Shown in pieces: positions 8,343 through 17,176 of a DNA stretch of 64,000 nucleotides. Origin of the DNA: Paenirhodobacter populi. Lineage in GTDB: Bacteria > Pseudomonadota > Alphaproteobacteria > Rhodobacterales > Rhodobacteraceae. The stretch lies in NCBI RefSeq assembly GCF_004022215.1, contig NZ_SAUZ01000021.1:1-64000 (forward strand). Direction: 5' to 3'. Under the pieces are notes generated by a model that saw nothing but the letters and a program-made list of their open reading frames with translations, searched no databases and was not told the origin of the DNA. How positions within the stretch are numbered: the first letter of the stretch is position 1; each line of letters begins with the position of its first letter. Made by a program: the position numbers and the translations under genes.

Positions 8343-9265
8343 CACTTCCCCCAGCTCAGTGCAAGGGGCTGCAGTTCGCCGGCAAGTTCCAGCAGACCCT
8401 TGCGGGTCTCCGGATGCAGCGGGGTCAACGGATGGCGCACCCGGTCCGAACGGATGACGCCGCCGGCGCGCATCACCGCCTTGGCTGCGCGCAGGCCGCA
8501 TTGGCGGTTCTCGTAATTGATGACCGGCAGGATCCGGGCATAGGCGGCCAGCGCCTCGGACCGGCGACCGGCGAAGTGATGTTCCAGAACCGGCTTCACC
8601 AGATCGGGGATCATCGCGCTGACCATCGTGCCGGTGGCCCCGGCGTCGAGGTCGGCCATCAGGGTGATCCCTTCCTCGCCGTCGAACGGCCCCTCGATCG
8701 CATCCCCGCCCTCGGCGATCAGCGCCCGCAGCTTGGCCGCGGTGCCGGGAACCTCGATCTTGAAATACCGCACGAGCGGCAGCCTGCGCGCGATCTCGAC
8801 CAGCAGCGGCACCGGCATCGCCGTGCTGCTGAGCGGCGCGTCCTGGATCATCACCGGAATGCCCGCCTCGGAGACACGCTCGAAATGCTCGAAAATCTCC
8901 GTGTCGCCGATGCGCATGCCGGTGCCATGATAGGGCGGCATCAGCATCAGAAGCGCGGCGCCATGCCCGGCCGCATGCTTCGCCCGGCTCACGGCGATGT
9001 CGGTCGAGAAATGGCTGCAGGTCACCATCACGGGCACCCGTCCGGCCACCTGTTCAAGGCAGGTTTCCGTCAGGACCCTGCGCTCCTCATCGGTGACGAG
9101 GAACTGTTCGGAATAGTTCGCGAGGATGCATATGCCATCCACGCCCTGATCGATCATGCAATCCATGACGCGACGCTGGCCTTCAAGGTCCAGACTGCCG
9201 TCTTCATGGAATACGGTGGGTGCGACGGGAAATAGGCCCCGGTAGGGTTTCTGTTGGGTCGTCAT
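8342..9265 (-). CDS. DapA-family 2-keto-3-deoxy sugar acid dehydratase
   Basis: A 307-residue TIM-barrel class I lyase of the dihydrodipicolinate synthase family. The Schiff-base lysine is K169 in RYFKIEV. The position that is a catalytic Tyr in true DHDPS and NAL enzymes reads VMIQDAPLSS, with Asp in its place. As I recall, this is characteristic of the L-2-keto-3-deoxyarabonate dehydratase branch, which makes alpha-ketoglutarate semialdehyde. That product is the substrate expected for the aldehyde dehydrogenase at the left edge. 5-Dehydro-4-deoxyglucarate dehydratase is the main alternative. It lies between the binding-protein gene and the AroE-like gene on one strand. Confidence 0.83.
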   Translation of the reverse strand: MTTQQKPYRGLFPVAPTVFHEDGSLDLEGQRRVMDCMIDQGVDGICILANYSEQFLVTDEERRVLTETCLEQVAGRVPVMVTCSHFSTDIAVSRAKHAAGHGAALLMLMPPYHGTGMRIGDTEIFEHFERVSEAGIPVMIQDAPLSSTAMPVPLLVEIARRLPLVRYFKIEVPGTAAKLRALIAEGGDAIEGPFDGEEGITLMADLDAGATGTMVSAMIPDLVKPVLEHHFAGRRSEALAAYARILPVINYENRQCGLRAAKAVMRAGGVIRSDRVRHPLTPLHPETRKGLLELAGELQPLALSWGK

Positions 9266-9298
9266 ATGTGTTCCAAGGTCCAGTGGTCCGGAAGGGAT

Positions 9299-9321
9299 CG
9301 CAGCGGCATCGCGCCGCTGCG
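9299..9321 (-). promoter_or_regulatory. Intercistronic stem-loop after binding-protein gene
   Basis: A perfect 9-bp stem (CGCAGCGGC and GCCGCTGCG) with a 5-nt loop lies in the 63-nt gap between the binding-protein stop and the dehydratase start. Such hairpins commonly protect binding-protein mRNA from 3' decay and reduce read-through. No T-run follows it. Confidence 0.55.
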
Positions 9322-9328
9322 GCCTTGC

Positions 9329-10126
9329 TTATTCCAGAAGCGACTCCGGCAGATCGTGATGGAAATACTTCTTGTAGATCCCGTTCAGTTCGCCGTTGCG
9401 CAGGTTTTCCGTGACCCATTCGTTGACCCAGTCGGTCAGTTCGGCGTCGGATTTGCGCAGGCCGACGGCCATCGGATAAGCCGCCATCTCCACCTTCACT
9501 TCCAGCTTCTTGTTCGGGTTCTGCTCGGCCACTTCGTTTGCCGTCGACAGAGCCGCGGCCAGCAGATCCTGCTGTCCGGTGGAAATCGCACTGATCGACG
9601 TGGCCTCATCCTCATAGCGTATGATGTTGGCCTTTACGTTCTCGGTCCTGAGCAGCTTCGTCACCTCGATATCCGCCGTCGTGCCGCGGGCGACCGCGAT
9701 TTCCTTGCCCGCAAGGTCTGCGGGAGAAGCGATGTCCATCGTCGCGGGCGCGGACACCACCACCGGAATGACACCGTAGGGGCGCGAAAAATCGATGACC
9801 TTCTGACGTTCCTCGGTGATCGAGAAGGATGCGATGACCACGTCCACCTTGCCTGTCATCAGGTAAGGCACACGATTGGCCCCGCTGACCGGCACGACCT
9901 CGAGCGCGACTCCCAGATCCTTTGCCAGGAGTTGCGCCGTCTCGACATCCGAGCCGGTCTGCCGCGCATTCGAATCGAGCATGCCATAGGGCGCATGGCC
10001 CACGTCGATCGCGACAAGGATCTTTCCGCGTTCTCTGATTTCTTCCGGTGTAGCGGCGCTGGCCGCGATGGCGAATACCGACAGACCGATGCCGACGGCC
10101 GTCGCCGCGAACTTGCTGACTCCCAT
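9329..10126 (-). CDS. Polar amino acid-type periplasmic substrate-binding protein
   Basis: A 265-residue family-3 binding protein. ATG 10126 with GGGAGGAGAGG upstream gives a Sec signal peptide (about residues 1-24, hydrophobic core AVGIGLSVFAIAASAA). The mature part has GKILVAIDVGHAPYG near its start, then TGSDVETAQLLAKDLG, KVDVVIASFSIT and EERQKVIDFSRPYG, all standard in this family. No permease or ATPase is adjacent, and the matching set is at 2551-4640 on the same strand. The two halves share the 19-nt promoter element. Ligand unknown; the surroundings argue for a sugar acid or an amino derivative. Confidence 0.9.
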   Translation of the reverse strand: MGVSKFAATAVGIGLSVFAIAASAATPEEIRERGKILVAIDVGHAPYGMLDSNARQTGSDVETAQLLAKDLGVALEVVPVSGANRVPYLMTGKVDVVIASFSITEERQKVIDFSRPYGVIPVVVSAPATMDIASPADLAGKEIAVARGTTADIEVTKLLRTENVKANIIRYEDEATSISAISTGQQDLLAAALSTANEVAEQNPNKKLEVKVEMAAYPMAVGLRKSDAELTDWVNEWVTENLRNGELNGIYKKYFHHDLPESLLE

Positions 10127-10194
10127 ATCCTCTCCTCCCTGACACCCGGCCCGCGACAAAGCCGCGGGCGAATGATCAGACGCTATCATAAAGT

Positions 10195-10217
10195 CTTTTG
10201 CGTGCAAAGGACATTTT
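10195..10217. promoter_or_regulatory. Candidate operator copy 2 in the binding-protein promoter
   Basis: CTTTTGCGTGCAAAGG (10195-10210) is a near-perfect 16-nt palindrome. Starting inside it, TGCGTGCAAAGGACATTTT (10199-10217) matches the element at 4741-4759 at 16 of 19 positions. On the minus strand a possible -10, TATGAT (10184-10189), lies just downstream of the palindrome, so a bound dimer would block or position RNA polymerase. Confidence 0.5.
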
Positions 10218-10593
10218 ATGACGCAACTGCGCCACAGGGCCGTGTCGCGCCATTCGGGCAAGGGCCGAGACGCTCCTTTCCTTTCGACGTCAGTGCATAC
10301 GGATGATCTCGGCTGTGCCGAGTGCCATGATCGCCTACCTGCCGGCCGGGCTGACCCGAGCGCTTAAAGCCCGAGGCTTTGGGCCTTGTTTCCCGCACTT
10401 GCGGAACGTTCTCTCGACCCCGTGGCGTTCACCTGCTCGGTCATGAACCGCTTCAATGCTCTCGGCGCCGAGATCGAACGTGTTGCATGAACCACATCGG
10501 GTAAGGGGGAACCTGCATCAGCCCCCCGGTAGCGCAACGATGCCTGTCGGAGTTCTCCTGCCGGAAGCCTCTTTGTTTCCACCGCTGCGCGCG
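10218..10593. other. Non-coding interval, possible gene relic
   Basis: No convincing gene is found between the binding-protein promoter and the end of the oligopeptide-transporter operon. Short open frames of 60-136 codons lack ribosome sites and family resemblance. A small stem, AAAGCC-CGA-GGCTTT, near 10366-10380 could help terminate the upstream operon. The composition looks like old, degraded coding sequence, but no family could be named. Confidence 0.35.
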
Positions 10594-12225
10594 TCAGGCG
10601 AAGGGCCGGAAGTGTTCAAAGTCCCAGTTCCTCCCGGGGGCCGCGCCGATCAGTTCACGGGTATAGGCCTGCGCCGGTCGGGTAAGCACCTCGTCCACCG
10701 AGCCGGATTCGACCACTTCGCCCCGCTGCATCACCAGGACGCGATCGCAGATCCGCGCCGCCACACGCAGGTCATGCGTGATGAAGATGATACCGACGCC
10801 GGTTTCGTCGCAGATCTCGCGCAAAAGCTCCAGCACCTGCTTTTGCACCGAAACATCCAGCGCTGACACCGACTCGTCGGCGATCAGCACCTCGGGGCGC
10901 AATGCCAGTGCCCGCGCAATGCAGATGCGCTGCCTCTGCCCGCCTGAAAACTGGTGCGGATACCTGTCCATCATCTCGACGGAAAGTCCCACCCGTTCCA
11001 GCAGATCACCGACGCGCGCATAGGCCTCTTCCCTCGGTGTGCCGAAGTTCAGCATCCCTTCGGCGACGATGTCGCGCACCCGGAGCCGCGCGTTCAGGGA
11101 ACGGAACGGATCCTGAAACACCACCTGAAAGCGACGCCTGTAGGGACGCAGCTGGCGTTGCGACATGGCGGATATGTCGGTGTCGCCAAGGCGGATCGCC
11201 CCGCCTGTCGGCTCAATGAGCCGCGTCAGGCACCGTGCGAGCGTCGTCTTGCCGGAACCGGATTCTCCGACGATCCCCAGGATCTCGCCCGTTGCCAGCG
11301 TCAGCCCGGTGGGCTTGAGCGCATCGACCCGGCGACGCCCGGACAGAAAGCTGCCCTGCGTATAGACCTTGTTCAGATTGGCCACCTCGAGGATCTGCGC
11401 CCCCGTGACCGGCATGCGCCCCGGCGGCACAAGGCTCGGCACAGACGAGACCAGCATCCGCGTATAATCCTGCCGTGGCCGCGCCAGAATCTCGTCCCGG
11501 GTTCCGGTTTCGACCAGATCGCCGCGGTTCATCACCACGATCCGGTCGGCAATATCGGACACGACGCCGAAGTCATGCGTGATGAACAGCACCGCCGTTC
11601 CGAACTTCTGCTGCATCTCCTCGATCAACGCCAGGATCTGCCGTTGCGTCGTCACGTCAAGCGCGGTCGTCGGTTCATCGGCAATCAGCAGGCGTGGGTT
11701 CAGGATCAACGCCATCGAGATCACGATGCGCTGCCTCTGCCCGCCCGAAAGCTGATAGGGATACGAGGCGTGGATACGCTCGGGCGCTGGCAGATGCACG
11801 GCCTCGAACATCTTGAGCACACGCTCGCGGCGGGTCACGGCATTGCCCTCGCCATGCACGCGCAGCACCTCCTCGACCTGCGCCCCCACGGTCTCGGTCG
11901 GGTTCAGCGCGGTCATCGGTTCCTGAAAGACCATCGACATTCGCGTGGCGCGCATCTGCCGCAATTCCTCGGCCGAAGCCGCAAGAACATCGATCCCCTC
12001 CACCAGGATCCGCCCGGCAGAGACCCGCAGTGCCCCGGGATCAAGCAGCCCCATCACCGCCAGCGATGTCAGCGATTTCCCGGACCCGGATTCGCCCACC
12101 AGACACAGCGTCTCGCCCGCATGCAGCGTGAACGAAATATCGCGGATCAGCGTCTTGCCGCTTTCGACGAGCGATACGTCAAGATTGTCGATCCGGAGGA
12201 TTTCCTTGGTTTTCGCGGTCTCCAT
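10594..12225 (-). CDS. Oligopeptide-type ABC transporter, fused double ATP-binding protein
   Basis: A 543-residue protein with two complete ATPase domains, equivalent to DppD and DppF joined as in GsiA. Domain 1 (about 1-265) has GESGSGKS, the signature LSGGQRQRIVISMAL and the Walker B LLIADEPTTALDV. Domain 2 (about 275-530) has GESGSGKTT, FSGGQRQRICIARAL and VLIADESVSALDV. Each is followed by the C-terminal tail typical of peptide/nickel transporters. ATG 12225 is 2 nt past the permease stop. It is the last gene of the set that starts with amidohydrolase A at 17176. Confidence 0.93.
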   Translation of the reverse strand: METAKTKEILRIDNLDVSLVESGKTLIRDISFTLHAGETLCLVGESGSGKSLTSLAVMGLLDPGALRVSAGRILVEGIDVLAASAEELRQMRATRMSMVFQEPMTALNPTETVGAQVEEVLRVHGEGNAVTRRERVLKMFEAVHLPAPERIHASYPYQLSGGQRQRIVISMALILNPRLLIADEPTTALDVTTQRQILALIEEMQQKFGTAVLFITHDFGVVSDIADRIVVMNRGDLVETGTRDEILARPRQDYTRMLVSSVPSLVPPGRMPVTGAQILEVANLNKVYTQGSFLSGRRRVDALKPTGLTLATGEILGIVGESGSGKTTLARCLTRLIEPTGGAIRLGDTDISAMSQRQLRPYRRRFQVVFQDPFRSLNARLRVRDIVAEGMLNFGTPREEAYARVGDLLERVGLSVEMMDRYPHQFSGGQRQRICIARALALRPEVLIADESVSALDVSVQKQVLELLREICDETGVGIIFITHDLRVAARICDRVLVMQRGEVVESGSVDEVLTRPAQAYTRELIGAAPGRNWDFEHFRPFA

Positions 12226-12227
12226 GA

Positions 12228-13097
12228 TCAGTGTCTCTTCTCGAGTTTCGGGTCGAACCTGTCGCGCAGCGCGTCTCCGATCAGGTTGATGCTCAGCACC
12301 GTCAGCGCCAGGAATATGCCGGGAAAGAAAATCAGCCCCGGACGCAACTGAAAGTAGGTCCGTCCCTCGGCCATGATATTGCCCCAGGACGGGATTTCGG
12401 GCGGAAGCCCGACACCCAGAAAGCTCAGCGCCGCCTCGGTCAGGATCGCCGAGGCAAGAACGAAGCTGCCCTGCACGATCAGCGGTGCCAGCGTGTTGGG
12501 CAGCATGTGGCGAAACAGGATACGCCAGGTCGGCGTGGCGAGGGAAATTGCCGCCTCGACATAGGGCTCCGAGCGCAGGCTCAGGATCACCCCCCGCACC
12601 AGCCGCACGACACGCGGAAACTCCGGCACGATGATGGCGATCAGCACGGTTCCCAGATTCGCCCCGGTGATGGCGACCAGCGCCACCGCCAGCACGATCG
12701 ACGGAATCGACATGATACCGTCCATCACCCGCATGATCGTGGCATCGGCCAGCGGGAAATATCCCGCGAGCAGCCCCACCGCGAGGCCAAGAAGCAGCGA
12801 CGCCAGCGCGGCGACAAAACCGACGATGATGGACGTGCGCGCGCCGTAGATCACCCGCGCAAAGACATCACGGCCCATCGCGTCGGTGCCGAACAGGTGT
12901 TCGGCCGAGGGCGGCTTGATGCGGTTGGCGGCGTTGATATGAAGCGGATCGCCCGATGTCAGGAACGGCCCCACCACCGCCACGATCAGGATGAAGACGA
13001 GGAAGGCACAGGCGACGCGCACCGGCCAGTCCCGCGACCGGGGCCGGGAGCGGGCGGCAGCGGGCGCCTTGCCCGGAAGATCTTGGACCTTTTGCAT
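12228..13097 (-). CDS. Oligopeptide-type ABC transporter permease (DppC-like)
   Basis: A 289-residue permease of the DppC/OppC class. A basic N-terminus precedes the first membrane segment (VACAFLVFILIVAVVGPFL), followed by the DppC mark HLFGTDAMGRDVFARVIYG and the ATPase-contact region SEPYVEAAISLATPTWRI then ILFRHMLPNTLAPLIV. ATG 13097 has AAAGG 7 nt upstream. It pairs with the DppB-like permease to form the channel. The cargo is probably the substrate of the co-transcribed amidohydrolase. Confidence 0.93.
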   Translation of the reverse strand: MQKVQDLPGKAPAAARSRPRSRDWPVRVACAFLVFILIVAVVGPFLTSGDPLHINAANRIKPPSAEHLFGTDAMGRDVFARVIYGARTSIIVGFVAALASLLLGLAVGLLAGYFPLADATIMRVMDGIMSIPSIVLAVALVAITGANLGTVLIAIIVPEFPRVVRLVRGVILSLRSEPYVEAAISLATPTWRILFRHMLPNTLAPLIVQGSFVLASAILTEAALSFLGVGLPPEIPSWGNIMAEGRTYFQLRPGLIFFPGIFLALTVLSINLIGDALRDRFDPKLEKRH

Positions 13098-13155
13098 TTG
13101 GAACCTTTCGGCGTGGCTTCGGCATTCGTGGCCGCAGGCACGTTCGTTTCCGCGT

Positions 13156-14097
13156 TCAATATCGGATGCGCGGGTCGAACAGGGTATAAAGGAGGTCGAT
13201 GACCAGATTGATCCCGATATAGATGACGGAGAGCAGCAGGATCAGGCTCTGGATCAGCGGATAATCCCGGGCGAGGACGGATTCCACGACCAGACGGCCG
13301 AGCCCGGGGATGTTGAACACGCTTTCCGCGACGACGACGCCGCCGATCAGGAAAGCCGCCCCCGACCCGATGACCGTGATGATCGGCACCGCCGCATTGC
13401 GCAGCGCGTGGCGCAGGAACACACTGCGTTCCGGCACACCCTTGGCGCGCGCGGTGCGGATGAAATCCTCGCCGAGAATCTCAAGGACGCTCGAACGCGA
13501 GATCCGCGCGATCAGCGCGATATAGACCGTCGACAAAGCCAGCGTCGGAAGCGTGATGGTGCGCGCAAACCGGATCGGATCACTTGCCAGAGAGGCGAAC
13601 CCCTGCACCGGGAACCAGCCCGCCTTGAGCGACAGCAGGTAGATCAGCATGTAGCCCGTGACGAAGACCGGGGTGGAGAAACCCAGCACCGCCAGCGTCA
13701 TCACCAGCCGGTCGCTCAGACGCCCCCGCGCCCAGGCGGCGTAGACCCCGAGCGGAATGGCCACGAGAATCGAGAAGGTCATGGTCGTGACCGCCAGCGA
13801 AAGCGTCGGCCCCACACGCGCCGCGATCATCTCGGCGACGGGCTTGTTGGAATGCAGCGACGTTCCGAAATTGCCCTGGCGCAACTGATCGAGCCAGTAG
13901 AAGAACTGCACGAAGACCGGCTTGTCCAGCCCGAGCCGCTGCCGGATTTCGGCAAGCTGGGCGGGTGTCGCGGAATCTCCTGCCATGATCGCCGCAGGAT
14001 CGCCCGGCGCGAAATGAAGCAACAGGAAGACGATCAGTGCGACCACCCCCAGAACGGGGATGGTCGACAGCAACCGCCGGACGATGTAGCCCAGCAT
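13156..14097 (-). CDS. Oligopeptide-type ABC transporter permease (DppB-like)
   Basis: A 313-residue DppB/OppB-class permease beginning with the diagnostic MLGYIVRRLLSTIPVL. It contains HFAPGDPAAIM, LGLDKPVFVQFFYWL and the contact loop GEDFIRTARAKGVPERSV followed by FLRHALRN. I placed the start at 14097, 4 nt after the stop of the binding-protein gene. The open frame extends to 14157, but that part overlaps the upstream gene and has no family similarity. Confidence 0.93.
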   Translation of the reverse strand: MLGYIVRRLLSTIPVLGVVALIVFLLLHFAPGDPAAIMAGDSATPAQLAEIRQRLGLDKPVFVQFFYWLDQLRQGNFGTSLHSNKPVAEMIAARVGPTLSLAVTTMTFSILVAIPLGVYAAWARGRLSDRLVMTLAVLGFSTPVFVTGYMLIYLLSLKAGWFPVQGFASLASDPIRFARTITLPTLALSTVYIALIARISRSSVLEILGEDFIRTARAKGVPERSVFLRHALRNAAVPIITVIGSGAAFLIGGVVVAESVFNIPGLGRLVVESVLARDYPLIQSLILLLSVIYIGINLVIDLLYTLFDPRIRY

Positions 14098-14101
14098 CGG
14101 C

Positions 14102-15682
14102 TCAGTTCTCGCTCTTCGAGATGTTCCAGAAGATGTTGGCCGGCGCGGGCAGGACACCCTCGACCTTGCTGGAATAGCCGGTCACCCGTGCGAAGCCGCC
14201 GATCGGAACGAAGACGACCTCGTCGTAGACAACGCCCTGAATGTCATCCGCGATCTTCTTGCGGGCGTCATAGTCGGATGCGAGCAGGAAATCGTGGATC
14301 TTCTCGCCGATCTCCGGAACGTCGGCCCAGCCGGCATATCCTTCGCGGCCTTCCGCGGTGATCATGTAGTTGCGCAGCGGATCCTCGATCTCGGTGTTGT
14401 GCCAGCTGGTCACGAAGATGCTCCAGCCACCTTCCGAGGTCGGCCCCTGATTTGCGCGCCGCGACAACATGGTCATGAAGTCGGTTGTCGCGAGTTCCAC
14501 GTTGAAACCCGCTTCCCGCAGCTGCTGGGCAATGGTCGGTGCCAGCGCCGACATCGTCGAGATGTCCGAAACGTGGAAAATCACCACCGGTTCGCCGTTG
14601 TAGCCCGCTTCCTTGAGCAGCGCCTTGGCCTTTTCCGGATCGGGCTTGACCACCTCCTCGGCCATCACGTCACTTTCGTAGGGCAACCCGCAGCCGAAGG
14701 CGGCACCACAGATCTGGTAGCTCTCGGGATCGCCGAACTGCGCCTGCATGATCTCTTCCTGCCCAAGCGCGGCAAGCGCAGCCTGACGCACCAGCTTGTT
14801 GTCGAACGGCGGCTGAAGGAAGTTCATCCGGATGCTGATCTGATAGCCCAGCTGATCGAGCTTGTCGGTCTTGATCACGTCGGTCTGGACAAGCGGCAGC
14901 AGGTCGGGCGGAATGGTCTGCAGATAGTCGATCTCGCCGCTGTTGAGCGCGTTCACCGCGGTCAGCGGGTCGGGCATCTCGATACGCTCGATGCGGTCGA
15001 CCTTGGCGATCTTCGCCCCGGCGAACCAGCTCGGCGGCTCACTGCGCGGCACATAGGCCTCGTTCTTCACATAGACGGACTTGACGCCCGGCTCGTATGC
15101 CTCCGGCAGGAACCTGAACGGACCCGAGCCGCGATAGTCGGTGATCTGTTCGGTGAACGGCGTTGCGGCCGCTTCTTTCGGCATGATGAACAGGGGCACA
15201 CCGCTCGGCTTGGCAAAGGCTTCGAGCACCACGCCCGAGGGACTGGTCAGCGTCAGCACGAATGTCTTCGCGTCCTTCGCCTCGAGCGAGTCGGTGATCG
15301 ACATCAGCGCGATGCCCATGCGGTCGCGCTGTCCCCAGCGTTTGATCGAGGCGATGACGTCCTCGGTGGTGACCGGGGTCCCGTCGGTCCAGGCCAGCCC
15401 GTCGCGCAGCGTGAAGGTGTAGACCAGACCGTCATCCGAAACGGTGTAGCTGTCCACCATCTGCGGCTGCACCTTCTGATCGGCGTCGAGACCGAACAGC
15501 GTGTCATAGATCAGATAGCCGTGGTCGCGCGTCTGGTGCGAGGCGCTCATGATCGGGTCGAGGTTCCCAAGGCGGCTTTCCATGACCACCCTGAGTTCGT
15601 TCGCGAGAGCGGGCGGAGCGAACATCGCCGCACCGAACAGTGCGGCGGAGAGTCCGGCGGCCCGGAAATTGAAGTAGCGCAT
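14102..15682 (-). CDS. Family-5 periplasmic substrate-binding protein (oligopeptide/nickel type)
   Basis: A 526-residue secreted binding protein with a Sec signal (about 1-27: basic start, then GLSAALFGAAMFAPPALA). The mature start ELRVVMESRLGNLDPIMSA and the DDGLVYTFTLRDGLAWTDGT segment are hallmarks of the DppA/OppA/NikA family. AGGGAAA precedes ATG 15682. The ligand pocket cannot be assigned from sequence. The upstream amidohydrolase gene suggests a cyclic amide, peptide-like or heterocyclic compound and not simple dipeptides. Confidence 0.92.
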   Translation of the reverse strand: MRYFNFRAAGLSAALFGAAMFAPPALANELRVVMESRLGNLDPIMSASHQTRDHGYLIYDTLFGLDADQKVQPQMVDSYTVSDDGLVYTFTLRDGLAWTDGTPVTTEDVIASIKRWGQRDRMGIALMSITDSLEAKDAKTFVLTLTSPSGVVLEAFAKPSGVPLFIMPKEAAATPFTEQITDYRGSGPFRFLPEAYEPGVKSVYVKNEAYVPRSEPPSWFAGAKIAKVDRIERIEMPDPLTAVNALNSGEIDYLQTIPPDLLPLVQTDVIKTDKLDQLGYQISIRMNFLQPPFDNKLVRQAALAALGQEEIMQAQFGDPESYQICGAAFGCGLPYESDVMAEEVVKPDPEKAKALLKEAGYNGEPVVIFHVSDISTMSALAPTIAQQLREAGFNVELATTDFMTMLSRRANQGPTSEGGWSIFVTSWHNTEIEDPLRNYMITAEGREGYAGWADVPEIGEKIHDFLLASDYDARKKIADDIQGVVYDEVVFVPIGGFARVTGYSSKVEGVLPAPANIFWNISKSEN

Positions 15683-15742
15683 GTCAGTTTCCCTGTCGGT
15701 TGTATGTTTGGATCCCGCGCGAACCGCGCGAGACCGGAGGCC

Positions 15743-17176
15743 TTAGCGGCGGAATTCGGGGAAGCTTTCGGGCGACAGCTGGTTGATGTCGCGGTGGCCC
15801 CAGTCCTGCCGGTGCATGTTCGCCCACATATGTTCCGCCCCTTCCTGCAGATTTGAGGTCAGCGCGGGAATGTCGAACTTCGGCAGCTTGCGATCGCGCA
15901 TGATGAACTGACCATCCACCATGCTGGAATTCAGATCCTCGGCCTGAGCCGAATAAACGATATTGCGGACCGGGTCGCGCATCGGCGTCATGAACAGACT
16001 GGCGCCTTCCCAGAACAGCAGGTCGGCTTTGGCCCCTGCGGCGACCCGGCCCAGATCATCGCGGCCAAGCGCCTTGGCGCCGCCGATCGTGGCCGAGTTG
16101 AACACGTCGGCGGCGGTGGCCACATCCGTGCGCCGGTCCATGATCTTGCTGATGACCGCCGTCCAGCGAAGCGCGTCGATCATGCTCTGCGGGCAGGTGT
16201 CGGTCGCAAGCGTCATGTTGACGCCGCGTTCCAGGAACCGCGCGTAGCTTTCCATCGCAATGCCGCGGCGGGCAAACACCCAGACCGCATGCGCGACATT
16301 GGTGCCCGTATCGGCAAGGATGCCGATGTCGTCTGCGTAATAATTCGCCCAACTCGACCCGCCCGGCATGATCACATGCCCAAGCAGAACGTTGGAGCCA
16401 AGAAAGTCGATGCTGCGGAGCCATTCCACCGGTGAACATCCGTAACGGCGGATGATCTCCTGGAACTCGGGCACCGACTGCGAGGTATGCAGCGCGATCG
16501 GCACGTTCATTTCATCCGAGATCGCCTTCGAACGCCGCAGAAGCGCCTCGGAGCAGGTGTCGATCTGCAACGGGGTCAGGAAGCCCTTGAGCCGGCCGTT
16601 CGCCCGCCCCTCGATCGCTTCAATGAAATCGACCGCCTTCTGCATGGCGCCGAAGCCATCGTCCTCATACCATTCATATTGGACGCTGCGGCCATCGTTG
16701 GTGAACCAGCGGCCCGAGCGGTAGGCCTGCCCGATATAGGCGCGCAGACCCGCCATCTCGCATTGATCGGCCACATAGTCACCGTGCCAGCCCATCTCGA
16801 CGATGGTCGTGGTGCCGGTGCGGATCAGTTCCGGCATCGAGATCGCCACCGAGGCGCGCCGCGCCGCATCGGTGATGGCGCCGTCGCGGGCGCTGAGAAA
16901 TTCGAACAGCCCCGAGAGATAGAAATTGCGCGGCCCCACGTCCTCGACGAACGAACGGTCGAGCGGCGATTCGCTCAGATGCGCGTGGGTGTTGATGAAC
17001 CCCGGCGTTACGATCTTGTCCGATGCATCGACGATCTCGTCGGCGTCCCCCTCGAAGCTGCCGCCGACATGCGTGATGCGATCATCCTCGACGACGATGA
17101 CCCCGTCCCGCAGATGGCGATGCCCTCCATCCTGCCAGGCGATCACGTGCCCGGCCCGAATGACAGTTCTGACCAC
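15743..17176 (-). CDS. Amidohydrolase A (ATZ/TRZ-like metal-dependent hydrolase)
   Basis: A 477-residue member of the amidohydrolase superfamily. The metal motif is HAH at about 64-66 (PGFINTHAHLSESP). A third His is in ALHTSQSVPEFQE, a fourth in LLGHVIMPGG, and the catalytic Asp in ATDTCPQS. The HxxE motif used by triazine hydrolases and related deaminases reads HTSQ here, so the Glu is replaced by Gln. GTG 17176 is preferred over ATG 17206 because AAAGGAAA lies 7 nt before it. It is first in the operon with the oligopeptide-type transporter and divergent from HyuA/HyuB. It is clearly homologous to amidohydrolases B and C. Confidence 0.82.
   Translation of the reverse strand: MVRTVIRAGHVIAWQDGGHRHLRDGVIVVEDDRITHVGGSFEGDADEIVDASDKIVTPGFINTHAHLSESPLDRSFVEDVGPRNFYLSGLFEFLSARDGAITDAARRASVAISMPELIRTGTTTIVEMGWHGDYVADQCEMAGLRAYIGQAYRSGRWFTNDGRSVQYEWYEDDGFGAMQKAVDFIEAIEGRANGRLKGFLTPLQIDTCSEALLRRSKAISDEMNVPIALHTSQSVPEFQEIIRRYGCSPVEWLRSIDFLGSNVLLGHVIMPGGSSWANYYADDIGILADTGTNVAHAVWVFARRGIAMESYARFLERGVNMTLATDTCPQSMIDALRWTAVISKIMDRRTDVATAADVFNSATIGGAKALGRDDLGRVAAGAKADLLFWEGASLFMTPMRDPVRNIVYSAQAEDLNSSMVDGQFIMRDRKLPKFDIPALTSNLQEGAEHMWANMHRQDWGHRDINQLSPESFPEFRR

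Noticed and set aside
10364-10582. 72-codon minus-strand frame considered as a transposase remnant
   Set aside because: No DDE, HTH or other transposase feature could be identified, so only a generic relic note was kept.
12991-14361. 456-codon plus-strand open frame opposite the DppB and DppC genes
   Set aside because: It lies antisense to two clear permease genes, with Arg/Asp-rich composition typical of the opposite strand of high-GC coding DNA.
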